A DNA stretch of 64,000 nt from Gossypium raimondii (GCF_025698545.1 NC_068569.1:13082001-13146000), one strand, 5' to 3'; numbered from the stretch's first letter, positions 11,808-25,261 are shown. Numbers and translations are program-made. The notes: a model not told the origin generated them from the sequence alone.

Positions 11808-11945
11808 ATACAAATGGTCACCCAACTAAGTTTATGTTCCTATTTTGTTCACCCAACTTTAGAAATTTTCATTTTAGGCACTAATATCTGTATTTGTTCC
11901 TGATTTGGTCACCTGCTGATTTAACGTAACTTGATGTGTCAAATT
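11808..11945. repeat. Fragment of a dispersed repeat (DNA-transposon-end-like)
   Basis: The stretch GGGTAAACTATACAAATGGTC followed by CACCCAACTAAG, CACCCAACTTTAG and a third TTGGTCACC word resembles the ends of common plant MITE/MULE repeats built on a 'tracts of CACCCAACT' pattern. No matching opposite end was found, so only a fragment is claimed. Confidence 0.35.
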
Positions 11946-12099
11946 AGGCTCTCTCAAACACTTGATAAGATTGTTCTCAAACAATTTACGAATCTTTTCA
12001 ATGTTGTTTGTTGATTAGTTTTTAGTATCAGTGATAGTTTTTCTTTCATTTCAACCCTTCTGAGACCCAAATTGGCAAAACTATGCCATTGAGAATCTA

Positions 12100-12720
12100 T
12101 TGGTTGATTCAAGTGTGTGTAGGAGAAAAGGGCCACTGTCGAGGATGTCGCGACACCAACTAGGTTGTGTGGTGAGGTCAAGAACCCCTAAGCCAATATT
12201 TTTGTTTACTGTCAAGAATGTCACAACACCAAAGCTTGAGTGTCACAACACTGAAGTCTGACGGGATGAAAAATACTGCAAGGGCAATTATGTATCCAAC
12301 ATCAACTCAAGTCAACTCATGCTCTTCAAGGGTATTTTTGTCAAATATTAGAGTTGAATAATTGGTTGTATTAAAGACATCCTTATGCCAAACACAAATT
12401 GAGCCTCACTTATCATCTTTTTCGTTCTCTCTTTTATTCCTTTTACCATTTTTAGGTTTTTAGTTTTTTCTTTCATAACTTAGTTAGTTAGTAGTTGTTA
12501 GTTTCTTCATTTCTATTGTAGCTTAAACTTTCTTACAATTAGATACAAAACTTGTTCTTATTATTTTAATTTCTCTTTAAAGTATCCAATAGATTTTCTC
12601 TTTGTGAACTTTTAAAAGTGTAAAAATCTCATCTTTGGCTCTGCTTTCATCATTTTCGACAAAGACTCCTTCAAGAATCCCTAAGAACTTCTCAACTTTA
12701 CTTTTTTTACGTTTTCTTTG
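12100..12720 (+). repeat. Degenerate LTR-like repeat
   Basis: Repeated TGTCGCGACACC/TGTCACAACAC words (about 12147, 12217, 12240), followed by a pyrimidine-rich tract and a TTCTTTCATAACTTAG-type leader, recall the LTR and leader of plant retrotransposons. Neither end could be fixed and nothing is encoded. Confidence 0.3.
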
Positions 12721-15700
12721 ATGAATCATTTAGGCATGAACTTGGCTAATATTTGTGTGCTGATGATGAATGTGCACCAAATCTTATGATGTTTGGTTGA
12801 TTGAAATATTGCATGGTTAGTTTTTGAGTAATGGACTAAATCGTAAAAATTAAACTAATTCGAATAGACTACAGAACCTAGAATTGATGCCTCTAGGTGA
12901 ATATTTAAATAACCAATTCAATTGTCCCAATTTAGTTTAACGAAGTCAAGAGATAAACCAAACTAAATCGTCTAATTGAGTAAAATGGTGATCGAAAGAT
13001 AAAATTGAACCTATTAGAAGTTTGAGCAATTTAGATCCCTAATCCAAGAATTAATTAGCAACATGAATATCAATCAACCACTTTGCCCCATTGAATTGAT
13101 ATTTGTGCCCTTTTCCCTGTTATTTAATTTAGTCCTCCTAAGTGTAATTTAGCGAAATTAACCTTTGATGATGATATGTCGTAATGTAATACTTAGTGAT
13201 TAGGCAACTAGACTTCTTAAATTGTTAGTCACCTTATCACTGGATTTCTCTTGAGATAAAAGTGGAGTTTGAACCTAATGACTAAAATGAATTCTAGAAA
13301 AAAGTTATGCAACACATGTTTGTTTTTTCTTTTTAAGGGGAAAAACTTAAGCAAATTTCCATTAAAAACTTATTTAAAAATAAATAAAATTTATTCTTAA
13401 AAAAATGAATATCAAAATAAATATAGTCTATTTCTAAAACAGTAAGGAATCACTAAAATGAATAATGATAAAACGCTGACCTAGTCCTGGATAGTCAAGT
13501 CTTACGTAATCTTGTCGTGAGGAATAAAGAGCATTTCATCAAATTCTATCTATCTTTCAGGTTTCAAACGTCATTCCCGTAACAACTGTTTCAATCTATC
13601 CTCCTTTTTTTAATCCATTTACTTCTAATTTTGGATCAAAATAGTTGTACAATACCAATAATAATTTGTCATGATACAAAAATTAAATCATTTCAATTTC
13701 AATTTAGGACTAAAATCTAGTAAAAAATAAATTTCTTCAAAAATTATTATATTTGTACAAGTGACAAAAATGATTAGCTCGTAAACAAGAACACCACAAA
13801 ACCAAACATCATGTAAAACTTTAGCTCGATTTACAACCCAAGTGACCCAATTTAAAATAATTATGTTTTTTATGTTAATAGAAATTAAATTTCATCCATT
13901 ACAACTGTTCCTCTCTACTTATTACAGCTACAAATGGTAAAAAATGGTGAATGCCAATCCCTCTATTATTAAGAATGGATCAAATTAGTCCCTTACTATT
14001 AAATGCATCGATTTTCGATTTTATGTCTACAATATTCAAAAGAATCAAGCAAGGTTACATTTCAACAAAATCAACATTTATTGTTTAAAAAGTTATTATA
14101 TTTTGAAAGTTCTTTTTATGATTTTGCCCATGAAACATTTTATTTCTAGTTGAACTATAAACCAAGAAAATGATTTTCATATCATAACAATAAATGTTAA
14201 CTCTATTTTAATAAAACTGATAACCTATTTGCAGGGAGTACTCTCACCTAGTAAAAACAAATAGAAAGTACACTCACCCATCCAGCGCGAAGAAAGGCAT
14301 ATGAAAAGGTTTTACCCATTGGTTAAAGCAGTAGCGTAGTGGTGTGTGGACCACCTGCCTAAATGGGCAACCTTACGAGCTAGTAGGATGACCCGAAGCA
14401 GAACGTCGACAACAGGTTATGGGAAAGCCACCTCACAAAAGCATGATGCCGCTACACAAAACCACCAAGAAAGGAAGCGAGGGATTTTGTGTTGTTTTAG
14501 AGGGAGGGAGAGGATGGTGCTTTTTTTGAGACAAATTCCATGAAGATTAAAACCTATTTTTAATAATAAAAAGAAATGGTTGAGAACCAAGTTCATGGTA
14601 AGTTGGATGAAGTGATAATGGGATGAGGTGAGGAACCGCTGGATCGGATACAAAGTGGTAAAAGATGTTTGAAAACAGTGCACATGGAAGTTTCAAAATT
14701 GCCAATCAAATTAAATGACCCACCACATAAAACAAACAACCCTAAGACAAAAACAAAACAAAACACAAGTGACCCCAGACCATGTTTTCTGGCCCTTATT
14801 TTCCCACCTGCACTTTCTCATGTCACCATTTACAACAGTTGGGGACTCTTTTGAGTCAAAAAAAGCAGGGAGTTAATGCTTGAGTGCAAGATTCAAAGAA
14901 AGAAGAACTACCTTTGTATGATTGCTTTTAAAACAATTCAAAGTTTTCTTGCAATATTAAAAGTACCCTCTAACCCAGGCAACTCAAACCAAACACAATA
15001 TATATAAAAATGGGCCATTGCTACCTTTCTCTTTCCTTGCACCCTCTTCTTATCCATGTGGGTCCTTTCAGTTCATTGTCCTAATAAAATACCCTTGTGT
15101 GGCTGAAATTGGTACCCATTTGGTCAACAAGGCCACTAGATTTATTACTTTTTCTTATACAAAATCCAGACCCCACCACCCACATACATCGACTGACACC
15201 CCCTTATGACCAAAAATCACAAGTCACTATAAGTCTAACTTTTAAATATTCAGAATTAAAATTTGCATCAAGGGCAAAGATTGAATGGAACAGATTTCAT
15301 ATCCCCCATAATGACTCATTATGGTGGATCTACCCACAAGGTCAAATATAGCAGACTAGAAAAATCAAAATTTGTTGCCTAGGAAATAATAGATGTATCA
15401 AAAAATAAAGCACATAGAAAAGCCTGCCTCTCATAGCATCTATTGCTTTGCCCTCTCAAAAGGCAAAAGACAAATACATAGAGTCAAGATTCCTTGCCCA
15501 TTTATCTACTCTTTCCATGACAGCTAGCCTCAAAGCTGCTTTTTTGCTATTTGATTTGATACAAACAAAACTTTTTTTCAATTCCAAGTCTCTCTCTCTC
15601 TCTTTCTTCTTCTGATTGCCTCTCTGTTCATCATCTGCAGACTTCTTAAAAGCAAAAGGAACTGATTCGGATCCAAGACTTCGATCTCACCCTTTTTATT

Positions 15701-16124
15701 TTTTTTATCTTTTGCATTTACTGATAGATAAAGAAAAAAAAAAAACTAGAAACCACTGATTCGCCCTTTCAGTTCAGTTGACAATCGTCCACCAGATATG
15801 AACTGCTAAAGTTTTAAAATTTTCATTTAATTTCTTATTTTCTTTACTCAAATTTGAAATTTCCTAGCATCCAAACATAAGAAAGAAAAATTGAAGTCCA
15901 ACAAAGCATAAAGTTTTACAATTTGAAGCAAAGCTTTGTTTTTATCTTCATTCCTCTTGAAATATGAAACAACCAACATTACAAATCGTGTCTCGTTTCC
16001 ACCCATTCTTTTTCCCATTCCCAATCCCCATAGCCCCAACAATAATATGTAAAAATCTTACAATAACAAGCGTCAGAAAAAAAGAAGAAGCGAAAACTAA
16101 AAAGAAAGTCATTTTATTTTTGGT
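12721..16124. other. Intergenic DNA upstream of the VQ gene 3' end
   Basis: No gene could be supported. A CT microsatellite with a CT-rich tract (about 15590-15625) and the unusual purine/pyrimidine skew at 15600-15760 could be a leader or promoter remnant, but no reading frame follows on the plus strand. Several overlapping frames at 14346-15351 have no family signature. Confidence 0.4.
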
Positions 16125-16865
16125 TCAAGAAGTAGAACCTGAAACTCGAGGTGAAGTAACTGGAAAAAGAGGGAGAAGCCTAGGCTCCGAATCTCGCGGC
16201 GTAGATGCCGGTGATGGATGCAAATAAAAACCCTTCTCTTTAATTGCCTTCTCTTCAGCTTCCTTGTCTAGATTCGCATTATTATTTATACAATTCGTAT
16301 AATTGCCGGATCCAGAACGGTCAAAGGGGTCGGGTATCAAAGGAGTGACCGGGCTAAGAGCCAGAGAAGGGAAGTCGAGAATGCTAGGGGAGAGTATTTC
16401 GGGTTTACGAGGCGAAAACCCGGAATTGTTGGAGCCAAAAGCCGGGTTCAAGGGGTTGATTTTGAGATTCTTGAGGGAGCTCCTTCGCTCGTAAAGCCTA
16501 AACCCAGAATTCTGCTTGTTTTTGGGGATGGATTTGATCGGAGGGATATGGGTTTTGGGGTTTGAGTCGGAGAGAGGGGAGGGAGTGGGTTTGGTGGAAG
16601 AAGCGAGCTTGGCGGTCTCGGAGGATCCGGTGAGCATCTGGACGACTTGCTTGAAAGAAGAAGTGTCGGCTTGGACGAAGGTCGTCGGGTAGGGGTTGGC
16701 GGATTCAGATCTGGTGATTGGTTTGGGCTGTTGAGGCGGTGGAGTTGGCGGTGGCGGGTTCGTGTTGCTGCCGCTGCTTGTGCTGCTGGTGCTGCTGTTG
16801 GGACTGAGACTTTTCGGAGATGCAAGGATATTGGGATTCGTGGTGTGCCTCGGCGAGGTTTCCAT
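16125..16865 (-). CDS. VQ motif-containing protein (VQ4-like)
   Basis: This is a single-exon, 246-aa frame. Residues 71-80 are FKQVVQMLTG, the defining VQ motif (FxxxVQxLTG), preceded by FVQADTSS. The rest is low-complexity and rich in Ser, Pro and Asn, with many SP/TP dipeptides typical of MAP-kinase target sites. Near the C-terminus, PRLLPLFPVTSPR is the conserved tail of the VQ4/MVQ1-type group. VQ proteins are plant nuclear cofactors that bind WRKY transcription factors; several of this group are phosphorylated by MPK3/MPK6 in defence signalling. Those roles come from family knowledge, not from this sequence. The Met at 16865 gives a complete N-terminus METSPR as in relatives. Most plant VQ genes lack introns, as here. 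The upstream sequence is a CT-rich leader (on the minus strand) with a GAA/TTC microsatellite at about 16903-16920. Confidence 0.9.
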   Translation of the reverse strand: METSPRHTTNPNILASPKSLSPNSSTSSTSSGSNTNPPPPTPPPQQPKPITRSESANPYPTTFVQADTSSFKQVVQMLTGSSETAKLASSTKPTPSPLSDSNPKTHIPPIKSIPKNKQNSGFRLYERRSSLKNLKINPLNPAFGSNNSGFSPRKPEILSPSILDFPSLALSPVTPLIPDPFDRSGSGNYTNCINNNANLDKEAEEKAIKEKGFYLHPSPASTPRDSEPRLLPLFPVTSPRVSGSTS

Positions 16866-17100
16866 TTTGATTTTTTGGAGGCGTTTGAATTTTAGGACCA
16901 GAAGAAGAAGAAGAAGAGAAAGGGAGAAGAAAAAGAGGAGAGACTGAGTGAGGAGATTAGATGCGAAGAGGAAGAGTTTTTGGTACTTGGATTTTAGTTT
17001 GGTAAGAAATGTTTTGGTGGGGACTTAGGTGTCTTTTTAGTTCTGTCTAAACCCTCATTAATGGTTGTACTGCTCACGCGCTTCTATAATTAATTTTGAA
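16866..17100 (-). promoter_or_regulatory. Probable 5' leader and proximal promoter of the VQ gene
   Basis: On the minus strand this region is CT-rich with TTC repeats just upstream of the VQ start codon, as expected of a plant 5' UTR. No clear TATA box was picked out. Confidence 0.35.
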
Positions 17101-19555
17101 GAAAATTCGGCAGAGGAAAGTCTCTTCTCTTCTTTTTGGATACTTCAAACATACTTGCATTGTAAACTTATTTTTTCAATTTACTTTTTATTATTTTAAA
17201 ATTATTTTACTCTCTACAAAAACCATTTCCATGCATTATTTTTTAAAATAATAACTCAGTGAGTTTCTTTAAACACTAGTAATATGGATTATTATTATTA
17301 TTTTACCAATAATACTATAATAAATGGATAGAGATTTAATTCCCTTCTGTGCAATCAAAGCAATTAAGTGACTACGAAATCATTTAAGAGTATGTACTCC
17401 CATTTTCTCATTTATGACCATATCTTTATTTCATTATGAATTTTAAAGAGACCATACATATTGGTAAGTTACCCAAGAGACAACCCCCAAGTGCAAGCTA
17501 TGGACTTGGCCCACAAACTTAAACAAAGTGTTGTTTACTTTCTTCATACATAATTAACTTATTTGGAGAATGCAGGTTGAATATTGTTCACAGTAACAAC
17601 CACCTACACGAATCTTGAATATATAGATAGTAAAATAGAAACGTTAACATTAATAATTAATTAATTAAATTATAAATTAAAATTTAATGCATCATAAATA
17701 ACAATTTATAAAATAAAATAGCATAAAAGATTAAACATAAATACCTCCAGCCATTACTTGAACAAGATGCCAAACTTCAAATGTTGTAACACCGCTGTCA
17801 AGCATGTCAAATCACCGATAAGCACGTTAAATTTAGTTGTACGAAAACCTAAAAACTACCAAAGTCTTCTAAGCACTCTAAAACCTCACTAGATGGTATC
17901 TTTTTGTTCTTGATTTTTCGAGAACCGTATGCTAGTTAGTATTTATAGTGGTGGTTCCCCATAAATAACCACTACCACACATACAAATGTGAGAAAGTGG
18001 TGGGCAACAAAATGTGGGCATGTGAGAACATGGGAGGCCTTCCTATGGACCAATAACAGTTCCAACATGGTAAAATTACATTTGAATTTCTCAAAATTTT
18101 ATAATTCAATCTTGTCCTCTTTAAAAGAAATTATGACTTTATCCTTATCCGTGTGCAATATATCTCTCAATATTGTCACTCCGCAAAACCAATAAAATTT
18201 AGTTAAGGGTGAAGATAAAGAATATAAATGGTTGGAGGTCAAATATCTAAAAATGGGATGTACCCTTTATTGAAGAGGACGAGGGTGGAGGGCCTACTCT
18301 TTGGATTCGCCCTGCTCATAGGGTTTGAGATTTGAGATCTCACTGAAATAATAATTTTAGTAAGAACTGAATTTTTAAGTCTGTATGTCATAATCAGTAC
18401 AAAATAATTTACTTATTCCTTAAATTTATGTAGCACAGAGTTAAAGTAATTAATTGCTAATGTTTTAAGCAGTAGTTATGCGTTGCCTTTGATATTGCTT
18501 GTAAATTATTAGAGGGAGCTGAACACACGCGGTAAAAGCGAGAGTGTAGATCGGAAGGAGAGCAAAGGACAAATGGTAAAGAGCGATTGGTGATGTGTGG
18601 AATTTGAGACGAAAGGAGGTGGGACCAGAATAGGGTTTCAATAAAAGTTTTATGAAACATTGACTTACACAAACCCTGTCTGACTATGTATGGTTTGGTA
18701 AGGTAAGAAAATCATATGATATATCAACACGTTTACATTTACTACTTCTCTCATTCTTTGCATTGCTCATCTTATTTTATTTGGAATGTTGTAATATAAA
18801 TTTATTCTTTTAAAGGAAAATGTAATTAATTAAAAATATTATGTTAAATCGTTGATCAGTACTTTAAATTATTTTTAAAGGTTACTTTATATAATAATTG
18901 TTTCATTTTGTATAATTGAGAGAATGAAACGGAGTTATTTGAAATTGAAGTTAAATTCTCGTACTTACCACATAATGTTCTTCCCATCAAATCAAGAAAT
19001 TATTGACAATATGATAATAGTGTTATACTCCCATAAAAGTAACAATATAATTAAAGTTTGTCTAAGCAATACATGATGATTATCACTTTAATCCCTCTCT
19101 AATGACAATACTTAAAAGTTCCTTTTAGTTAATCTTGAAAATGCCAATGGGTTAACAAAAAACTTTTAAATTAATATTAAAAGAATCCATCGATTGAGTC
19201 TTAATTGATTGGTATTAATATTATTGCTAGTATAGGAGGTCATGATTTCAAGCTTGCTAAAGCACGTTTATCCTTTTATTTAAGGGTTGCGAAAAATTAT
19301 AAATAATTTTAAACATTGTATCAAAATAATATTTAAAAATCCAAAATTATAGTATTAACAAATTATATTTGCTTAATTTGGCCTCACTTAAAAACATTTA
19401 TAAGCAGAATGCTTTCTACTTTTAAAAATCATTTACTTTATTTTTAATTTAATATTTAATAACTTTATATGTTTTTTTATTGCAATTTTGTTCTCTTTCT
19501 CTCTCTCTCTCTTTTGCAATTTTAAACATTAACAATTTAGTATATGCATTTGATT
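17101..19555. other. Intergenic DNA, no gene recognised
   Basis: AT-rich sequence. The minus-strand frame at 18457-18672 and plus frame at 17989-18195 have no recognisable motif. A CT microsatellite lies at about 19495-19511. Confidence 0.45.
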
Positions 19556-19559
19556 CATT

Positions 19560-20924
19560 GTCCAAGCTGAACATATATAAATGTCAGGTTATTCATCCGA
19601 GCTAAACCTATATCACATGTATCTTTAAGTCCACAACAAATACTGGATCTCGACAACATTTGTAATCAATCCGGTACCAGCGCACACAAAACCCTATTGA
19701 CATGCTAATCGTATCCTAATATTTACTAAGTTCAAACAGGCATCTATTACACAAATTAAAATTTCTTCAGAATTTAGTCCAAATCTCACATTTTGAACCA
19801 ATTCACAACCAACTACATATAATTATAAACCAAATACACAAGAATCAAGATAAATAATTACCATATGAACGTACTTGGTCAAAACAACAAACAAGTTGAA
19901 CCTCCAGTGACTAATCGACAATTTCAGCTTTTCCTCAATTAATTTTTGTTTGACCCAATTATTAATCTATACAATTATTTTAAACAATTCATCAATCCAA
20001 ACATTTTCATGTTATGTCATTATATTTATGAACCTATACAATTTTGTTTTTATACCCAAAAGTTTTACATTTGATTAAATTTAGTCTCTAAAACTGAAAT
20101 ACTCGTAACTTTCAAATTTTAGTTTTGATTTGAAACCAACCTTAATTACATTAATTATAGACCTTTTATTGTTTGTTATTATTGAAATTTCACATCAATT
20201 TTACAATTTATACATTTTAGTCCTCGTGTACAAAACTAACAATTTAAACATTACAATCTAGTCCTTTTTCACATCAAAGCTTAAAATGTCTTATTTTAAC
20301 ACCAATTTCTTTAAGAAATCAACAATGACAACTTTAAAAAATTTTAACAGTTTTACAAATTGATACATGGGTAAGTTAAATCAAGCTCCTATAATCTCAA
20401 AAATATAAAAATTACAAGGAAAAAACTTAATTGATCTCGATGATTTATTGTTGAAAGCTTGAACCCTAGAAAGCTTTTCTTATTTCCTTCAATGGTGGTC
20501 GGTTTGATGGTGGAAGAAGAAGAGAAATTATTCTCTTTCATTCCACCGAAACGTGGTTTTTACACCCTGATTAAATTTTAATTAATCATACTAATTAACT
20601 TACTAATCAAATGTTTAATGTTTAAGCCATCAACATCCACTAACATGTAATATAAAATGATTTAATTTTCATTTTGACATTTGGTTAATTACAATTTAAG
20701 TCTCTAAGTATTTGGTCAATTAAAAGTCTATAGCGATAAAACTTTTACAACTTAGTAATTGTACCTAAATTAAACAATTAATAAATAAAATTGAAGGACC
20801 AAACTTTAATATTCTTTTATACCAACTTCGTAAATATTTATATTTAATATTTACATACCGATTTACGGAAATAGAGTATTGAAACCTCTTTTTCTAATAC
20901 CACTAAAAATTAAACTGTTATAAC
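19560..20924 (-). repeat. LTR fragment of the TGTAACAG... family, minus orientation
   Basis: Read on the minus strand the right end gives TATAACAGTTTAATTTTTAGTGG and, soon after, a TAAATATTTACG block. This corresponds to the start of the other LTRs in this window (TGTAACAGC.CGATTTTTCA.TGG, then the same TAAATATTTACG block), with differences that look like C-to-T/G-to-A decay. The left limit is approximate, and no target duplication was found. Non-coding. Confidence 0.55.
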
Positions 20925-21946
20925 ATAAGTCATCAATGAAAAAGTTCAGCCACCCCAACCACAACTACATCCCTTATTCGCCTTGAGAGAGAAGATTCCA
21001 TTAGGGAGGAGTTGTCGAACCTTCATCGGAGAAAGTAATAGAGCAAGAGAGCTTTCAAGGTTCACAAGATGTACACCACAAGGTTGGAAGCAAAAAAATA
21101 GACGAATAGCTAAAGCCCAACTTCAAAAACGAAACAAGGAAAGGAAAAGCCGAGTAGGGAGTCTCGATGAGAGTAGGGGTGATGCGATGAACAACAAAGA
21201 TGTCGATCACACAATGGAAAATCTAGAAATAGGAAAACCAACACATCTTGCTATTACAGAACAAGAGAGAAAAATTCTATCGAATGAGAGTAGTAATGGT
21301 AAGTACTTATTTACATTTATTATATTGATAACTATTTTAAAGATATTTTATCAAAAAGTGTTGGGTGTAATGGTAAGACATATTGCATTTCTAGTGAAAG
21401 AATTCGTGTTCAAATATTGAAGATAATATTATTATCGGAACAATTATAAATCTCAAAATGATTATTCTTTACAAATTATTTACATTTTTTTTGGGTAGAA
21501 CATTATTTGACTTTAAACCATGAATGAAATAATTTTCAATGTATTTGATATTTTTGATATTTAAAAAAAGCTATCTATTAAAGGAAACATTAACTTCATA
21601 AGATGAGGAGATACCATGATCTAAGAAAACGGGTAAAGATGTAAAACTTAATAATTAATTTTATAAGCATAATGATTTATTTGACCTTTTAATTTTATAA
21701 AAAATATTTTATTCATTTATTTAGTTTTTCGTTTTATTAGGCTTAAAATTTTGTATTTTTTGTCAAATTACCTCAAAATAAAAGAAAAACTATTTTTTTA
21801 ATTTGCTGATGTTGAATACGCCAACATCTAATTAAAATTTAAAAATAAAAAATATAAACTATTTTAAAAATTATAAATTATAAAAAAAATATTTTTAAAA
21901 ATTTAAAAATTAATGAAATATTTATATGTTATTTATGTGACAATTC
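20925..21946. other. Intergenic DNA with an unassigned frame and a tRNA-like fragment
   Basis: A 145-aa plus frame at 20983-21420 is Lys/Arg-rich in its middle and ends hydrophobic; it matches no family I recognise and is not called a gene. Bases 21363-21421 (GGTGTAATGGTAAGACA ... GTGTTCAAAT) resemble degenerate A- and B-box promoter elements of a tRNA-derived SINE. Confidence 0.35.
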
Positions 21947-22317
21947 GAGCAAAATACCAAAAAAGCCACTTTTTTTTTAAATTTACTGAAATGGGCCCGA
22001 TATTTTATTATTTACCGGAATGAGCAATTTTCCCCCAAATTGTGTCCACGTCAGCACGAAGTCAGGGGTCGTGCCAGCAAATCGCGTCCACGTCAGTGTG
22101 TTTTGCTGACGTGGCAACAAATAGCGTCCACGTAAAGCTATTTGTTGCCACGTCGAAAGCGCTACCGATGTGGACGCGATTTGTTGGCACGACCCCTGAC
22201 TTCGTGCTGACGTGGACGCGATTTGGGGGAAAATGACCCATTCCGATAAATAATAAAATACTGGGCTCATTTCGATAAATTTAAAAAAAAAAGTGGCTTT
22301 TTTTGGTATTTTACCCT
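21947..22317. mobile_element. Palindromic MULE-type MITE, about 371 bp
   Basis: The two halves are inverted copies: the left side has AAAATACCAAAAAAGCCACTT, ATTTTATTATTTACCGGAATG and CACGAAGTCAGGGG; the right side has the complements in reverse order, ending AAGTGGCTTTTTTTGGTATT. The centre (about 22090-22160) has GTGGCAACAAATAGCGTCC and its inverse. It encodes nothing of its own. Imperfect flanking 9-mers TGACAATTC and TAACAATTT (7 of 9 identical) fit a decayed Mutator-type target duplication. Its right end matches that of the MULE ending at about 10036, so it is probably a deletion or palindromic derivative mobilised by that family's transposase. Confidence 0.85.
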
Positions 22318-23184
22318 AACAATTTATGTGTATACAATATCAACAAAGTTAAAAAAATTCTAATTTTTTTATTTATTTCGGAATGATTTGATAAAAGCGT
22401 AAATTTAAAGATTAAAAAAATAAAAAATAAAATAAATGAGTAAAATAATATTTTTTATAAAGTTGAAGGTATAAAAAATATGATGCTATTTCAATAATAA
22501 AATTATTAGATTAATAAATGGTTGATTAGCGGTGATTTGTTGATTTGTGAGTGGGATCCGTCTTTGGGTTGATGTCCCCACTGGCACACCCAGTCATATT
22601 TTATCCTGATATTTGGTCCCACATTGGGTTGGAAAAGTTTTCCACAATTTCAGACAAGTATTTTCTTTGGATTGGAGTTTCCTAATTTTCATATATTTTC
22701 TCCTTGAATGAAGCATTAATTTGAAATAGCTGATATTCTTTGAATTAATGAAATGTAAATTCACGTACGTCATAAAAAGGACAAGCTTCCATGAATTAAG
22801 GGAGATGGAGACTATTGGCGTTTGATAAATATGGATTTAACCTCCCTCCATTACTTTTGTTTTTATTATTGGTTAATAATAAAACCAACGGAACCACCTT
22901 GAAATTAAAAAAGAGAAATGTGATCCAGAAGGAGCTGGAGCAGACTTCAACACATCTAATCCCAACACAACTCAGATATGCATGCAGTCAGGTTGACACT
23001 TATTGCCACTATCCTAAGCTACATCGAAAAGATGAGGAGTGGATCTATTTCTCATTTTTGTAAATCTGGCAAGCAACTGTCCTGTCCTAGAAAAGCTGAA
23101 GAGTTACAGAGAATTACCGGGATTTATGGATCAATCAGATGGAAATTTAGACATTTCATTACATATCAATATTCCTAATCAAGC
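22318..23184. other. Intergenic DNA, no gene recognised
   Basis: Nothing could be assigned. Plus frames at 22815-23178 overlap in two phases and show no family motif. Confidence 0.4.
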
Positions 23185-25261
23185 CAATCAAAGTCGGGAT
23201 TAAATCAGAAACTCATAAATTTTTTTAGAAATATTTAAAATTTTAAACACTGCAAGGGTCACACAGCCGTGCCCAGCCCATGTCCTAACCCGTGTAACTC
23301 TCTGACTTGGGTCACACAGCCAAGTCACATGCCCATGTGCTAAGCCGTGTAAGCATACTGATTTGCATTCGTAAAAGATACAAGGGACATACGGCCGTGT
23401 CACCTAGCCGTGTGTGACACATGCCTGTATCTTTACCCGTGTGGATGAAAATAGGACATTTTTAAAGCCACATTTCTCACCCAAATTAATACCAACCTAG
23501 CCTCAACAATTTACACATCAACAAGCCATGACAAGGCATTCAACACAAGCTAAAATCAAGTCTTAAACATGTATTTTTATCACATATATCCAATATACCC
23601 ATAGGTTCCTCTAATGACAATTTAAAAATATATCCACCAATATCCAAACTTACCTATCTATTTTATCTAAGTTACCAAAGTTCACTATAACTCAATTATA
23701 TACATACATATATCACTTATACTAACATCACACTCATACATTAATTTCATATCAATGTGCATGTTGGTTATATAAACAAAATATTATTCATAATATTTAC
23801 ATAAACTAAATTTTGACCAAAATCAGAAAAAAGTCTATACATGCCATATAAACTGTATTTTATAATAATCTGATTTTCAGTGGTGTCGAAAACAGTGGTT
23901 TGATGCCACTAAATTCGACGAGTAAGCTCGTAAATATTATTATTTAATATTTACGAGTCAAATGTGATTTTAGAAATATTTTTGAATTAGTAATTTGTGT
24001 TTTATAAGAATTTGTAAGGTCAAGTGGTTTAGAAAATGAGGTATTGAGACCTCGATTTTATAAACTGAGCCGTAAATATTTTTATAAATATTTACGGAGT
24101 GTCATTAAGGTAGTATTAAAGTTTCGTTAAAAAATTTTATTGTTTTGGTAGTTAATTAATTAAAATGACTAAATTGAAAATGTGCAAAATTTGTGAATTA
24201 TAAGAAATAGTGATTAATTGGCTTAAATGGTAAATAAGGGAGGACTTAAGGAGCAATTAAGCCTAAATTAAAGGCATGAAGCGGCATAAGCAGAGAAGAA
24301 AATAAAATAAAATGAATTAAGGGCAAAATGGTAATTTAGTTAAAATTAAAAATAAAAAATGGCTAATTGAAAGATTTTCTAGACATTTCTTCTTCAATTT
24401 TCAGTCCAAAAACACCATTGAAGAGCTCGTAAATCTGGTTTTCATATTTTAGCTCCATGTGAGTCTAATTCTTACTCTTTTCTTGTAATTTTATGTTTTT
24501 GAGACTTTTACAATTAAGTCCAACTTAATATTACCTTAGTTTTGATTTTATTGAAAATTTTGAAAGTTTTCATTGATAAGTATTAGATTTTTTGATGAAT
24601 AACATGGATTTAGAGCTTTAATTTTGTTGTATGATGATTTTATAAGGTAATTTTGTTAAATATTGATTTTAGGATCAAATTGTGAAAAATTAAAGAATTA
24701 GGGTTTGTTATTAAATTTCTATTTTATCAAGGGTTGTATGATAGCCTAGAATATTTAGATAAATTATTAATTGATAAAAATTAGTTTATTTGATAAGATT
24801 AATTAGTTAAAGACTAAATTGAAAAAGTTTTGAAAGTTTGGGGTAATTGTGTAAATTTAAAAATTAAAGAGTATTAATTGTGAAATGAATTAGAACTGAA
24901 ATATATCCTAATGAATGAGTAATTTTATATTTTAAATCAAGATCCTGTAGATACTCGTGAAAAGGAAGTTAGCGAAATAGTCCTTGAACTTACAAATATA
25001 ACAATTTAACCCAAGTAAGTTTATACGGTTAAACTTTAATATTTATATTGAATTGATGGATGGTATTATGTATTTATTCTATTGTTGAAAATAAAATATT
25101 GTTAAAGTTATAAATTTGAATTGAATATTCGGATTAAATGGAATGTGAGATTTGAGTACATTCGACATTTGATGAATTAACGACATTGGAGGAAAATGAC
25201 GAAAAATTACCCAAGTAAACCGAGGTTCAGCATTTATTGCAAACTTTTGTGTTTACTTTCT

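Noticed and set aside
12100..12720. Complete LTR retrotransposon
   Set aside because: Neither end nor any coding domain found; kept only as a low-confidence repeat fragment.
20983..21420. Plus frame of 145 aa
   Set aside because: No family match; followed by a tRNA-like fragment, and composition changes abruptly along it.
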